A stretch of DNA of 64,000 bases from Bradyrhizobium canariense (GCF_018130465.1 NZ_JAFCKJ010000005.1:1-64000); one strand, 5' to 3'. Shown: positions 8,742 through 16,640, numbered from the stretch's first letter. Notes: a model not told the origin generated them from the sequence alone. Numbers and translations: made by a program.

Positions 8742-8829
8742 CGTAGGATGGGTAGAGCGCAGCGAAACCCATCGATGGCCCGCGCAAGGCTTGAGATGAT
8801 GGGTTTCGCTGCGCTCTACCCATCCTACG
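8742..8829. repeat. Family F-like palindromic element (copy F2) supplying a stop codon
   Basis: Perfect 32-base inverted arms (8742-8773 and 8798-8829), starting CGTAGGATGGGTAGAGCGCA. The outer end of the right arm contains CTA at 8825-8827, which read on the minus strand is the TAG stop of the DUF6285-type gene, so the element overlaps that gene end. Confidence 0.9.
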
Positions 8830-9202
8830 GATTTCGTCCGAGCTCCCGCTTGTACGAGGCGTAGTTCGGCTGATCGACCGCGAGCTTGTCCATCGTGGCC
8901 GCCCACAGATGCTCGGCGAGGCCCGGCGTTGCCAGGTCGACCTCGCCCTTGGCGATGCGCTCGGCGAGCGCGCGGTTAAGCTCCGTCACCGACCCATCCA
9001 TGCCCAGCAGCGCGCGCAACCGCTCCACCTCCGCAGCATCACTCCCCTCTTCCCGCGTCAACTGCCGTGTCACGAGATCGAGGATGTTGACGGCGACGCG
9101 CAGCTTGAAGGCCTGGTGGCCGGAGATCAGCGGCGCGATGTCGTGGCGGAGGAAATCGGCGACCGATTTGGTCAGCTCGATCGGGGTCGGTTCATCCTGC
9201 AT
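8825..9202 (-). CDS. DUF6285-type small protein, LvaB-like partner of the adjacent kinase
   Basis: A 125-residue acidic, mostly helical protein without signal peptide or membrane segment. The TELTKSVADFLRHDIAP-like opening, the middle LRVAVNILDLVTRQL and the closing PNYASYKREL fit what I recall of DUF6285, a family usually encoded next to APH-type kinases. In the lva levulinate pathway the small LvaB is needed for activity of the kinase LvaA; that this family includes LvaB is from memory. The start codon lies one base after the kinase stop (TGACATG) with a GGGGGAG site, indicating translational coupling and a stoichiometric pair. Its stop lies inside repeat F2. Confidence 0.75.
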   Translation of the reverse strand: MQDEPTPIELTKSVADFLRHDIAPLISGHQAFKLRVAVNILDLVTRQLTREEGSDAAEVERLRALLGMDGSVTELNRALAERIAKGEVDLATPGLAEHLWAATMDKLAVDQPNYASYKRELGRNP

Positions 9203-9203
9203 G

Positions 9204-10190
9204 TCAACTCCCCCGCGGCGCCAGCAGCCGCAACAGATCGATCTCGGTCTCGGAGGCGCGGCGGCCGATCATGGCGCGTTCCATCGAATGGTCCGGACCT
9301 TCGCGAAATCGCTGCATCATGCCGCCGCACATGATGCCCCAGCGCAGCGTGCCCATCACTTCCCAGAATTTGACACGCGATGGATCGCATTTCCGTCCGG
9401 CGGACTCATAGCCGGCGAACAGCTCCTCGCGCGAGCCAAACCCGCCGGCGGGCTTGTCGATCTCGCCAAAACGCCAGGAGTTGACGCAGACCCAGCCGAG
9501 ATCCTCCATGGGGTCGCCGAGATGGGCGAGCTCCCAGTCGAGCACCGCGCGCACGCCGTCGGCACCGATGATGAGATTGCCGTTGCGGAAATCGCCGTGC
9601 ACCAGCGTTTCTTCCGCGGAGGGGCCCGGGTCGTGGTCGCGCAGCCAGCGCAGCGCCAGCTCGAACACCGGCTTTGGCCAGTCCAGGCTGCGATAGTCGC
9701 GCTCGAAATCGCTGATCTCCTTCGCTGCCGTCATGTGGCGCAGCTCGGGCAGCCTGTCCTGCGGCAGCCTGTGCAGGCCAGCAAGCACCGCGCCGATTTG
9801 CCGCGCGAGATGCGGCCGCGCCGCGGCGAATTCATCATCGCGAAGAATCTTGCGCGCGATGGTCTCGCCCTCGACCCGCTGCATGACGAAGCCGGTACCG
9901 AGATCGTCGTCGGGCACCAGCACATGCATGACGCGCGGCGACGGCACGCCGGCCTCGAATGCGAGCTGCATCAGCTGCGCTTCGGCAGCGAGGCCCGCTG
10001 CACGCGTCGGCGCAGCACCATACCCTTTCGGTGCGCGGCGCAGGATCGCGCCGATCACACCATCGGGATGCGCGATGTCGAAGCGCCAGGTTTCCTGACT
10101 GGCGCCGCCGGACAGCCTTGCCACGCCAGCGACACCGGTCGCGCCCGGGCACCAGCGCTGAACGCTGCGGGAGAGTTCGGCCTCGATCAT
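9204..10190 (-). CDS. APH-family kinase, ACAD10/11- and LvaA-like (probable hydroxyacyl-CoA kinase)
   Basis: A 328-residue aminoglycoside-phosphotransferase-fold kinase. It has the nucleotide-loop LSGGASQETWRF (26-37), the catalytic LVHGDFRNGN with Asp200 and Asn205, and the metal-binding DWE with Asp218 followed by LAHLGDPMEDLGW. The HGDFR...VLDWEL...GDP pattern is that of the kinase domain of ACAD10/ACAD11 and of LvaA, which phosphorylate the 4-hydroxyl of 4-hydroxyacyl-CoA, rather than of antibiotic-resistance enzymes. The start at 10190 begins the domain; longer in-frame starts would overlap the upstream crotonase. It is coupled to the DUF6285-type gene. A role on 4-hydroxyacyl-CoA is inferred from family and neighbours. 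Confidence 0.82.
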   Translation of the reverse strand: MIEAELSRSVQRWCPGATGVAGVARLSGGASQETWRFDIAHPDGVIGAILRRAPKGYGAAPTRAAGLAAEAQLMQLAFEAGVPSPRVMHVLVPDDDLGTGFVMQRVEGETIARKILRDDEFAAARPHLARQIGAVLAGLHRLPQDRLPELRHMTAAKEISDFERDYRSLDWPKPVFELALRWLRDHDPGPSAEETLVHGDFRNGNLIIGADGVRAVLDWELAHLGDPMEDLGWVCVNSWRFGEIDKPAGGFGSREELFAGYESAGRKCDPSRVKFWEVMGTLRWGIMCGGMMQRFREGPDHSMERAMIGRRASETEIDLLRLLAPRGS

Positions 10191-10200
10191 TTGCCTTTGA

Positions 10201-10989
10201 TCATTTGCCGTTGAATTTGGCCGGGCGCTTCTCCAGGAACGCACCGACGCCCTCACGAAAGTCCTGCGTGTCGCCGGCACGGAGCTGGCACTGGAATTCG
10301 AGATTGAGCTGATCCTCGAAGGAATTTTCCGGGCTGTCCCAGTAGAGCTTGCGGATCAGCGCCAGCGCGACCGTCGGGCCGCTGGCGAGCTCGCGCGCCA
10401 GCTTCATCGCCTCCTCCATCAGCACGCCGTCATCGTAGACGCGGTTGACGAGGCCCCATTCAAGCGCCTTCTCGGACGGGAGCCGCTCGCCCATCAGCGA
10501 CAATTCGATCGAGCGCGCCTTGCCGATCAGCCGCGGCAGCAGCCAGGTCGAGCCGCAATCCGGCACGAGACCGATACGGCGGAAGGCTTGCAGGAAATAG
10601 GAGGAGCGCGCGCACAGGATCATGTCGCCGAGCAGCGCGAAGCTCATGCCGGCGCCGGCCGCCGGGCCGTTGACCGCGGTCACGATCGGGCAATGCAGAT
10701 TGCGGATGCGGCGCAGGAAGGGATGGAAGCCGGTCTCGAGCGTCAGGCCGGCCTTGGTCTTCTTCGACTGGTTGTTGCGGCCCTGGAGATTCGCGCCGGT
10801 GCAGAACGCCCGCCCCGCACCCGTCAGCACGACGCAGCGCACCTCGTCCTTCTTCTCCTCGATCGCGTCGAGCGCTTCCGCGAGACCGCCCAGCATGTCG
10901 ATGGAGACCGCGTTCATCACCTCCTGATGGTCGAGCTTGAGGATCGCGACCGAACCATCGAGATCGAGCGTGACGTGTTTGAACTGCAT
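10201..10989 (-). CDS. Crotonase-family isomerase, PaaG-like active site
   Basis: A 262-residue enoyl-CoA hydratase/isomerase superfamily member. Oxyanion-hole motifs RAFCTGANLQG (60-70) and VNGPAAGAGMSFALLGD are present. Both hydratase glutamates are absent (Ser116 and Phe136), while Asp144 in IGLVPDCGSTWLLPRL is kept, the pattern of PaaG-type isomerases that shift double bonds or open epoxides without adding water. The start at 10989 has a GAGGAA site; a 31-residue upstream extension is unlikely. It is the first gene of a tight three-gene minus-strand operon with the kinase and DUF6285-type protein, which suggests it rearranges an enoyl-CoA in the same pathway. Confidence 0.85.
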   Translation of the reverse strand: MQFKHVTLDLDGSVAILKLDHQEVMNAVSIDMLGGLAEALDAIEEKKDEVRCVVLTGAGRAFCTGANLQGRNNQSKKTKAGLTLETGFHPFLRRIRNLHCPIVTAVNGPAAGAGMSFALLGDMILCARSSYFLQAFRRIGLVPDCGSTWLLPRLIGKARSIELSLMGERLPSEKALEWGLVNRVYDDGVLMEEAMKLARELASGPTVALALIRKLYWDSPENSFEDQLNLEFQCQLRAGDTQDFREGVGAFLEKRPAKFNGK

Positions 10990-11168
10990 GGTTTCCTCGT
11001 GAGTTGCGGCCTGTGCCAGTTTCGCAGACCGGAATTGCTTTTGCCGGGACGCATATTTGATTTTTGGCGCGGTCTTGTCCATGGTGATCGGAGCATAGCA
11101 AGCAATCTTGCGCGCAGCGGCTGATGCGCGTCAGGCCAGGAAGTCTTGCCAAAAACAGGAAACGCGCC

Positions 11169-11948
11169 ATGAACCTTTTCGACCTCACCGGCCGCGTCGC
11201 CGTGATCACCGGCGGCAATGGCGGCATCGGGCTTGGCATCGCGCAGGCACTGGCGGGCCAGGGCTGCAGCGTCTCGATCTGGGGTCGCAATGCTGACAAG
11301 AACAAGGCTGCTGCCGCGAGCATGGCGGGGCTATCAGGCAAGGTCGACGTGCGGGTCTGCGACGTCACCGACCCGGCCTCGGTCAATGCCGCGATGAAGG
11401 CCACGCTCGACATTTTCGGCCGGGTCGACGGCTGCTTCGCCAATGCCGGCATCGGCGGCGGCGGCCGGCGCTCCTTCATCGAACGCACCGAGGAGGAATG
11501 GCGCACGATGTTCGCGACCAATCTCGACGGCGTATTCCACGCGTTCCAGGCTGCCGCAAGACACATGACCGAGCGCGCCGAGGCCGGCGATCCCTTCGGC
11601 CGGCTGGTTGCGACCTCGAGCCTCGCCTCGATCTTCGGCACCGCGCGCAACGAGCACTATGCCGCGACCAAGGCCGCGATCAACGCACTGGTACGCGCGC
11701 TCGGCGTCGAGCTGGCGCGCCACGGCGTCACCGCGAATGCGATCCTGCCCGGCTGGATCAAGAGCGACATGACCTCGGGCCTGATGGCCAACGACAAGTT
11801 CGTCGCCAACGTGATGCCGCGCATGCCGGTGCGGCGCTTCGGAGAGGCCAGCGATTTCGGCGGCATCGCGGTGTATCTGATGAGCAAGGCGTCGTCGTAT
11901 CACACGGCGGATACGTTCGTGATCGACGGCGGCTATACGGCGTTTTGA
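11169..11948 (+). CDS. Short-chain dehydrogenase/reductase (classical, complete triad)
   Basis: A 259-residue SDR with TGGNGGIG cofactor motif (14-21), NAG at 92-94, and a full catalytic set: Ser in LVATSS (150-151), Tyr164 and Lys168 in YAATK, and Asn118 or nearby in TNLDG. The C terminus ends in FVIDGGYTAF as in many 3-oxoacyl or hydroxyacyl oxidoreductases. The ATG at 11169 follows AGGAAACG; an upstream in-frame start is less likely. It is divergent from the crotonase-kinase operon and is followed 23 bases later by a VOC protein, so it is a candidate for the LvaD-like step that reduces a 4-ketoacyl-CoA to 4-hydroxyacyl-CoA; this role is inferred. Confidence 0.87.
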   Translation: MNLFDLTGRVAVITGGNGGIGLGIAQALAGQGCSVSIWGRNADKNKAAAASMAGLSGKVDVRVCDVTDPASVNAAMKATLDIFGRVDGCFANAGIGGGGRRSFIERTEEEWRTMFATNLDGVFHAFQAAARHMTERAEAGDPFGRLVATSSLASIFGTARNEHYAATKAAINALVRALGVELARHGVTANAILPGWIKSDMTSGLMANDKFVANVMPRMPVRRFGEASDFGGIAVYLMSKASSYHTADTFVIDGGYTAF

Positions 11949-11971
11949 TTTCATGATGAGGGGACGGGCAA

Positions 11972-12352
11972 ATGTTTTCACACGTGATGATCGGCACCAA
12001 CGACCTCGACAAAGCCAAGGCGTTCTACGACAGCCTGCTCGGCACGCTCGAGGTGCGCCCGGCCAGGGTTGACGGCCACCGCATCTTCTACATCACCAAG
12101 ACCGGCGTGTTCTCGGTCACGAAACCGATCAACGGCGAGGCAGCGACGTGCGCGAATGGCGGCACCATCGGCTTTGCCTGCAATTCGCCGGAACAGGTCG
12201 ACGCCTGGCATATTGCCGGCGTCGCCGCTGGCGGCATCCCTTGCGAAGATCCGCCCGGCGTCCGGCAAGGTCCGGGCGTCAAGCTGTATCTTGCGTATTT
12301 GCGTGACCTCGACGGCAACAAGATCTGCGCGATGCATCGGATGGCGAGCTGA
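11972..12352 (+). CDS. VOC-family (glyoxalase-fold) protein
   Basis: A 126-residue single-domain vicinal-oxygen-chelate protein. Two beta-alpha-beta-beta-beta modules are recognisable: FSHVMIGTNDLDKAKAFYDSLLG at the N terminus and the second half with VDAWHIAGVAAGG and YLAYLRDLDGNKICAMH. Conserved metal-ligand candidates are His4 and the Asp/Asn-rich RDLDGNK near the end. Family members include lyases, isomerases and epimerases acting on CoA esters or small dicarbonyls; none can be assigned here. A GAGGGGACGGGC site lies upstream, and the close spacing to the SDR suggests one transcript. Element C2 follows. Confidence 0.82.
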   Translation: MFSHVMIGTNDLDKAKAFYDSLLGTLEVRPARVDGHRIFYITKTGVFSVTKPINGEAATCANGGTIGFACNSPEQVDAWHIAGVAAGGIPCEDPPGVRQGPGVKLYLAYLRDLDGNKICAMHRMAS

Positions 12353-12371
12353 GGTATGCCGGACTCTCCTC

Positions 12372-12456
12372 GTCATTGTGAGGAGCTCTTGCGACGAAGC
12401 AATCCAGACTGCCGCCGCGGTAAGATTCTGGATTGCTTCGCTGCGCTCGCAATGAC
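12372..12456. repeat. Family C palindromic element (copy C2)
   Basis: GTCATTGTGAGGAGCTCTTG... pairs with ...TTCGCTGCGCTCGCAATGAC; inner arms CAATCCAGA and TCTGGATTG are retained. It begins 20 bases after the VOC gene stop and separates that gene from the downstream acyl-CoA dehydrogenase promoter region. Confidence 0.85.
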
Positions 12457-12529
12457 GGGATCCTGGGCACCGGTCCGTACTCCATCCACATCACGTCCGC
12501 CGCACCATTCAAACAACATTTCAAACGCC

Positions 12530-12546
12530 CGCGATATTCCATCGCG
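12530..12546. promoter_or_regulatory. Candidate operator upstream of the ACAD10/11-like gene
   Basis: CGCGAT and ATCGCG, a perfect 6-base inverted repeat with a 5-base spacer, about 95 bases before the start codon in the non-repeat part of the gap 12457-12641. Short arms make chance occurrence in GC-rich DNA possible. Confidence 0.25.
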
Positions 12547-12641
12547 TGGCATGGCTCGCGTTGGAAAATGCGCGCTCGCACTTTGGCGACGCTGCGACTA
12601 TTCTCTCCTCCAGCACGATCTCAGCGACCCCGGGAGGAACA

Positions 12642-13919
12642 ATGACAAAACACACCTATATTCCCCGCACCACCAACTACACCCTCAATCCCGGCGACGA
12701 GCTCAACGACCTCCGGATGTCGGACCAGGTCCGGCCGCTCTATGATCACGTCAGGAAGTTCATTCGCGACACCGTCGAGCCGATGTCGATCGAGTTCGCC
12801 AAGGCAGGCGAAGGCAAGGAAGACCGCTGGAGCTTTACGCCCAAGCAGCTCGAGGTGCTGGAGAAGGCCAAGAACAAGGCCAAGCAGGAAGGCCTCTGGA
12901 ACTTCTTCCTGCCCGACGACGAGACCGGCCAGGGCCTGAAGAATCTCGACTACGCCTATATCGCATCCGAGCTCGGCAAGAGCCCGCTGGCCTCGGAGAG
13001 CATGAACTGCTCGGCGCCGGACACCGGCAACATGGAGGTGCTGGAGCGCGTCGGCACCAAGGAGCAGAAGGAGAAGTGGCTGAAGCCGCTGATGAACGGC
13101 GAGATCCGCTCGGCCTATGTCATGACCGAGCCGAACGTCGCCTCCTCCGACGCCAAGAACATCTCGACCAGCGCAAAGCTCGTCGGCGACGAATGGGTCA
13201 TCAACGGCGAGAAGTATTACATCTCCGGCGTCGGCGATCCCCGTTGCAAGATCCTCATCGTGATGGTGAAGACCAATCCGGATGCGGCGCCGAGCAAGCA
13301 GCAGTCGCAGATCCTGGTGCCGCGCGACACGCCCGGCGTCGAGGTGCTCGGCCCCATGTACGTGTTCGGCCAGGACCACGCCCCGCGCGGCCACATGCAC
13401 ATGCGCTTCAACAACGTCCGCGTGCCCAAGGAGAACATTCTGCTCGGCGAAGGCCGCGGCTTCGAGATCTCGCAGCTTCGGCTCGGCCCGGGCCGCATCC
13501 ATCACTGCATGCGCACCATCGGCAAGGCCGAGAAGGCGCTCGATTTGATGGTGCAGCGCGGCCTCACCCGCGAAGCCTTCGGCAAGAAGATCGCCCATCT
13601 CGGCGGCAACATGCAGATCATCGCGCAGGCGCGCTGCGAGATCGAGGCGATGCGGCTGATGGTGTTGAAGGCCGCCAAGGCCATGGACGTGCTCGGCAAC
13701 AAGGAAGCCCGCGTCTGGGTCTCCATGGTCAAGGCCATGGTGCCGGAGCGCGCCTGCAAGATCATCGACCAGTCGATCCAGATGCACGGCGCCACCGGCA
13801 TCTCGCACTGGACCCCGCTCGCCGAAATGTACCAGGACGTCCGCCATCTGCGCTTCGCGGACGGTCCGGACGAGGTGCACTGGATGGTGGTGGGACGCCA
13901 CGAGCTGAGCATGGCGTGA
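12642..13919 (+). CDS. ACAD10/ACAD11-type acyl-CoA dehydrogenase (Asp at the catalytic-base position)
   Basis: A 425-residue acyl-CoA dehydrogenase. Segments VMTEPNVASSDAKNI, EGRGFEISQLRLGPGRIHHCMRT and HLRFADGPDEVH closely follow the dehydrogenase domain of human ACAD11 as I recall it, not the short- or medium-chain enzymes. The residue equivalent to the MCAD base Glu is Asp407 in ADGPDEVH. In ACAD11 and LvaC, this type of domain eliminates phosphate from a 4-phosphoacyl-CoA made by an APH kinase; here that kinase is a separate gene 2.5 kb away. The ATG at 12642 follows GGGAGGAAC. Function on phosphorylated hydroxyacyl-CoA is inferred; an ordinary long-chain dehydrogenase remains possible. 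Confidence 0.88.
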   Translation: MTKHTYIPRTTNYTLNPGDELNDLRMSDQVRPLYDHVRKFIRDTVEPMSIEFAKAGEGKEDRWSFTPKQLEVLEKAKNKAKQEGLWNFFLPDDETGQGLKNLDYAYIASELGKSPLASESMNCSAPDTGNMEVLERVGTKEQKEKWLKPLMNGEIRSAYVMTEPNVASSDAKNISTSAKLVGDEWVINGEKYYISGVGDPRCKILIVMVKTNPDAAPSKQQSQILVPRDTPGVEVLGPMYVFGQDHAPRGHMHMRFNNVRVPKENILLGEGRGFEISQLRLGPGRIHHCMRTIGKAEKALDLMVQRGLTREAFGKKIAHLGGNMQIIAQARCEIEAMRLMVLKAAKAMDVLGNKEARVWVSMVKAMVPERACKIIDQSIQMHGATGISHWTPLAEMYQDVRHLRFADGPDEVHWMVVGRHELSMA

Positions 13920-13926
13920 TCTTTCT

Positions 13927-14075
13927 TCCCCTTCTCCCCGCCTGGGGGGAGAAGGTTGGGATGAGGGGGAGGCTCAGCAAGGACGGTGACAATTGGATTC
14001 GCGGAGAGTCCCCCCTCACCCGGAATTCAAGCGAAGCTTGAATTCCGACCTCTCCCCGCAAGCGGGGCGAGGTGA
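13927..14075. repeat. Family H repeat with CCCCGC hairpins
   Basis: Two short hairpins, CTTCTCCCCGCCTGGGGGGAGAAG and CCTCTCCCCGCAAGCGGGGCGAGG, flank a central GAATTCAAGCGAAGCTTGAATTC palindrome. It occupies the gap between the convergent dehydrogenase and YghU-type genes. This layout (CCCTCACCCGG ... CTCTCCCCGCAAG) is one I recall as dispersed in rhizobial genomes; only one copy is in this window. Confidence 0.65.
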
Positions 14076-14087
14076 AGCAAGCACCAC

Positions 14088-14969
14088 CTACGACGCGGCG
14101 ACCTCGCCGATCTTGTCCTGCGTCCTGGTCTCGAAATCGCCGGCATCATGCCGCTCGTGGAGCTGGCTGGCGGGATCGCCGGAGACGCGGTTGACCATGC
14201 GGCCGCGCTTGACGGCCGGGCGCTTGGCGATCTGGTCGGTCCAGCGCTGCACGTGCTTGTAGTCCTGCACGGACAGGAATTCGCCCGCGCCGTAGACCAG
14301 CCCCTTGGCGAGCGCGCCGTACCACGGCCACACCGCCATGTCGGCAATGGTGTATTCGCTGCCGGCGAGATATTCGTTGTCGGCGAGCCGGCGGTCGAGC
14401 ACGTCGAGCTGGCGCTTGGTCTCCATCGCAAAACGGTCGATGGCATATTCGATCTTAGTCGGCGCGTAGGCGTAGAAATGGCCGAAGCCACCGCCGAGAT
14501 AGGGCGCGCTGCCCATCTGCCAGAACAGCCACGACATCGCTTCAGTGCGGCTCTTGATGTCCTTCGGCAGGAAAGCGCCGAACTTTTCCGCGAGATAAAG
14601 CAGGATCGAGCCGGACTCGAACACCCGGATCGGCTCCGGGCCGGAGCGGTCCATCAGCGCCGGGATTTTGGAATTCGGATTGATGTCGACAAAGCCGCTG
14701 CCGAACTGGTCGCCATTGCCGATCTTGATCAGCCAGGCGTCGTACTCCGCGCCCTTGTGGCCGAGCGCCAGAAGCTCCTCCAGCATCACGGTGACTTTGA
14801 CGCCGTTCGGCGTCGCCAGCGAATAGAGCTGGAAGGGATGCTTGCCGACCGGCAGCTCCTTGTCGTGGGTCGGACCGGCGATCGGCCGGTTGATGCTGGC
14901 GAACTGCCCGCCGTTCTCCTTGTTCCAGGTCCAGACTTTCGGCGGCACGTAGGCAGGGGTGTCGGTCAT
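14088..14969 (-). CDS. yghU: Glutathione S-transferase family, YghU-type disulfide-bond oxidoreductase
   Basis: A 293-residue GST-superfamily protein. The N-terminal extension PPKVWTWNKENGGQFASINRPIAG and the thioredoxin-fold domain HPFQLYSLATPNGVKVTVMLEELL are diagnostic of the YghU/YfcG nu-class, whose members bind two glutathiones and reduce disulfides or organic hydroperoxides. The cis-Pro is in NSKIPAL and the ES pair in FESGSILLYLAEK; the helical C-terminal domain follows to about residue 270. The start at 14969 gives the family N terminus; the 11-residue upstream extension is not conserved. Convergent with the ACAD10/11-like gene, so unlikely to share its transcript. Confidence 0.9.
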   Translation of the reverse strand: MTDTPAYVPPKVWTWNKENGGQFASINRPIAGPTHDKELPVGKHPFQLYSLATPNGVKVTVMLEELLALGHKGAEYDAWLIKIGNGDQFGSGFVDINPNSKIPALMDRSGPEPIRVFESGSILLYLAEKFGAFLPKDIKSRTEAMSWLFWQMGSAPYLGGGFGHFYAYAPTKIEYAIDRFAMETKRQLDVLDRRLADNEYLAGSEYTIADMAVWPWYGALAKGLVYGAGEFLSVQDYKHVQRWTDQIAKRPAVKRGRMVNRVSGDPASQLHERHDAGDFETRTQDKIGEVAAS

Positions 14970-15374
14970 GGGAGGGCTCCGGCGAAAAAGATGCGCCTGC
15001 ATTAATTAGCCCACGGACGGCCGATGACAAGGCCTGCCGGGTCTGCGTCCGACGCGGGCCTCGGGTCCGCGTCATGCGTCCGGCCTATCACGCCCGCACG
15101 GCAGGGCGCCGGTTCGAGCCGCGAACCCTCATACCCGTTTGCGGCGACCTCGTCGCAAAGCCGCTATTTGGCGCCGATGCCCACCGACATGGCGCGTGAA
15201 GATCCGCAGCTTGCTTCGCCTCATTCGCACGACGGAATGGCTATCCCGATTGACGACGCCTGCACGCAAGAACAGCGGAGGAATCCGGCATGGCATCACC
15301 GGTAATGATGAGTTAGCGTCGCCGCCGCTTCGCCCGCTAAAGCAACGAGACGCGAAGGCATGCCGGAGGGAACG
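14970..15374. other. Gene-free gap of 405 bases
   Basis: Between the YghU-type gene (minus) and the nitronate monooxygenase (plus). I see no convincing coding frame, tRNA fold or palindrome in 15003-15374. It should hold the promoters of both divergent genes, but I cannot place them. Confidence 0.5.
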
Positions 15375-16508
15375 ATGAAATCGCCGATCTGCGAAATGCT
15401 GGGCATCGAGTTCCCGCTGCTCGCCTTCAGCCATTGCCGCGATGTCGTCGCCGCCGTTAGCCGTGCCGGCGGATTTGGCGTGTTAGGTGCGACCGTGCAC
15501 ACGCCTGATACCCTCGAACGCGAGCTGAGATGGATCGACGAGCACGTCGACGGCAAACCTTACGGCGTCGACGTGCTGATCCCCGAAAACATCTCGACTG
15601 CGGGCGAAAAGGACGTCACCTGGAAGAGCCTTGAAGCGCGCGTGCCACAGGAGCACCGCAACTACACGCGCGATCTCCTGAAGAAATACGACATCGAACT
15701 CACGACCACCGAGGTCGCCGACAACCAGCCGCAGCCGTTCGATGCCAGGACCGCGTTGGAGCTGCTGGAGGTCTCGTTCAACCACCCGATCCGCCTGATC
15801 GCCAATGCCCTGGGCGTGCCGCCGAAGGCCATGATCGAGATGGGCAGGAAGCACGGCGTGCCGGTCGCGGCGCTGGTCGGCGCCAAGGAGCACGCGCTGC
15901 GCCAGGTCGCGGCCGGCGTCGATATTCTCGTGGTCCAGGGCACCGAAGCCGGCGGCCATTGCGGCGAGGTCTCGACCATGGTGCTGGTGCCGGAAGTGAT
16001 CAAGGCGATCAAGCCGATCCGCGACGTGCCGGTGCTGGCCGCCGGCGGCATCATGACGGGACGGCAGATGGCAGCCTGCATGGCGATGGGTGCCGCGGGC
16101 GCCTGGACCGGCTCGGTGTGGCTTGCCACCGTCGAGGCCGAGACCACGGAGATCTTTCGCGAGAAGATGATCGCGGCATCGTCGCGCGATGCGGTGCGCT
16201 CGAAGGGCCGTACCGGAAAGCCGGCACGGCAGCTTCGCTCGGTCTGGACCGACGCCTGGGATCGCGCACCCGAGAGCCCCGGCGCATTGCCGATGCCGCT
16301 GCAAAGCATCATCAGCCGCGACGCCTTCAATTCGATCGACCGCGCGGCGGCGGGCGGCAACGCGAAGGCGCGCGATCTCGTGAGTTACTTCGTCGGCCAG
16401 GGCGTCGGGCTGATCGACAGCGTGAAGTCGGCCGGCGCGGTGGTGCAGGAGTTCAAGGAAGAGTTTGCCGAAGCCGTCGAGCATATGAATGCACTGGTGG
16501 CGGAATGA
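15375..16508 (+). CDS. Nitronate monooxygenase / 2-nitropropane dioxygenase family FMN protein
   Basis: A 377-residue FMN-dependent TIM-barrel protein. The opening MKSPICEMLGIEFPLLAFSH, the glycine-rich VQGTEAGGHCGEVST with the likely catalytic His, and the phosphate-binding VLAAGGIMTGRQMAACMAMGAAGAWTGS are typical. Family members oxidise alkyl nitronates or act as flavin reductases and FabK-like enoyl reductases. The ATG at 15375 with its GGAGGGAAC site is preferred over the ATG 15 bases upstream, which would overlap that site. It is followed by element D2 and then a thiolase-like gene on the same strand. Whether it takes part in the acyl-CoA pathways is unknown. Confidence 0.85.
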   Translation: MKSPICEMLGIEFPLLAFSHCRDVVAAVSRAGGFGVLGATVHTPDTLERELRWIDEHVDGKPYGVDVLIPENISTAGEKDVTWKSLEARVPQEHRNYTRDLLKKYDIELTTTEVADNQPQPFDARTALELLEVSFNHPIRLIANALGVPPKAMIEMGRKHGVPVAALVGAKEHALRQVAAGVDILVVQGTEAGGHCGEVSTMVLVPEVIKAIKPIRDVPVLAAGGIMTGRQMAACMAMGAAGAWTGSVWLATVEAETTEIFREKMIAASSRDAVRSKGRTGKPARQLRSVWTDAWDRAPESPGALPMPLQSIISRDAFNSIDRAAAGGNAKARDLVSYFVGQGVGLIDSVKSAGAVVQEFKEEFAEAVEHMNALVAE

Positions 16509-16522
16509 ATGGTGTGTGTGGC

Positions 16523-16640
16523 CCATCCTTCGAGGCTCGCCAAGCGCCGCAAGCGTCGCTCGGCTCGCACCTCAGGATGACGCTTCCCCCGTAGCCGTCA
16601 TCCTGAGGTGCCGTAGCGTAGCGAAGGCCTCGAAGGACGA
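16523..16640. repeat. Family D palindromic element (copy D2)
   Basis: CCATCCTTCGAGGCTCGCCAAG ... CACCTCAGGATGACG followed by CGTCATCCTGAGGTGCC ... GGCCTCGAAGGACGACGG: two nested inverted units. It lies between the monooxygenase stop and the thiolase-like gene, both on the plus strand. Confidence 0.8.

Noticed and set aside
8502-8829. Repeated short palindromes resembling a CRISPR array
   Set aside because: The units are three unrelated families with no uniform repeat-spacer spacing, and no cas gene is present.
9204-10190. Aminoglycoside resistance enzyme
   Set aside because: The HGDFR...LDWEL...GDP pattern and coupling to a DUF6285-like gene and crotonase indicate the ACAD10/11-LvaA branch, not antibiotic phosphotransferases.
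15100-15130. GGTTCGAGCC-like sequence suggesting a tRNA T-arm
   Set aside because: No acceptor stem, anticodon arm or CCA context can be folded around it.
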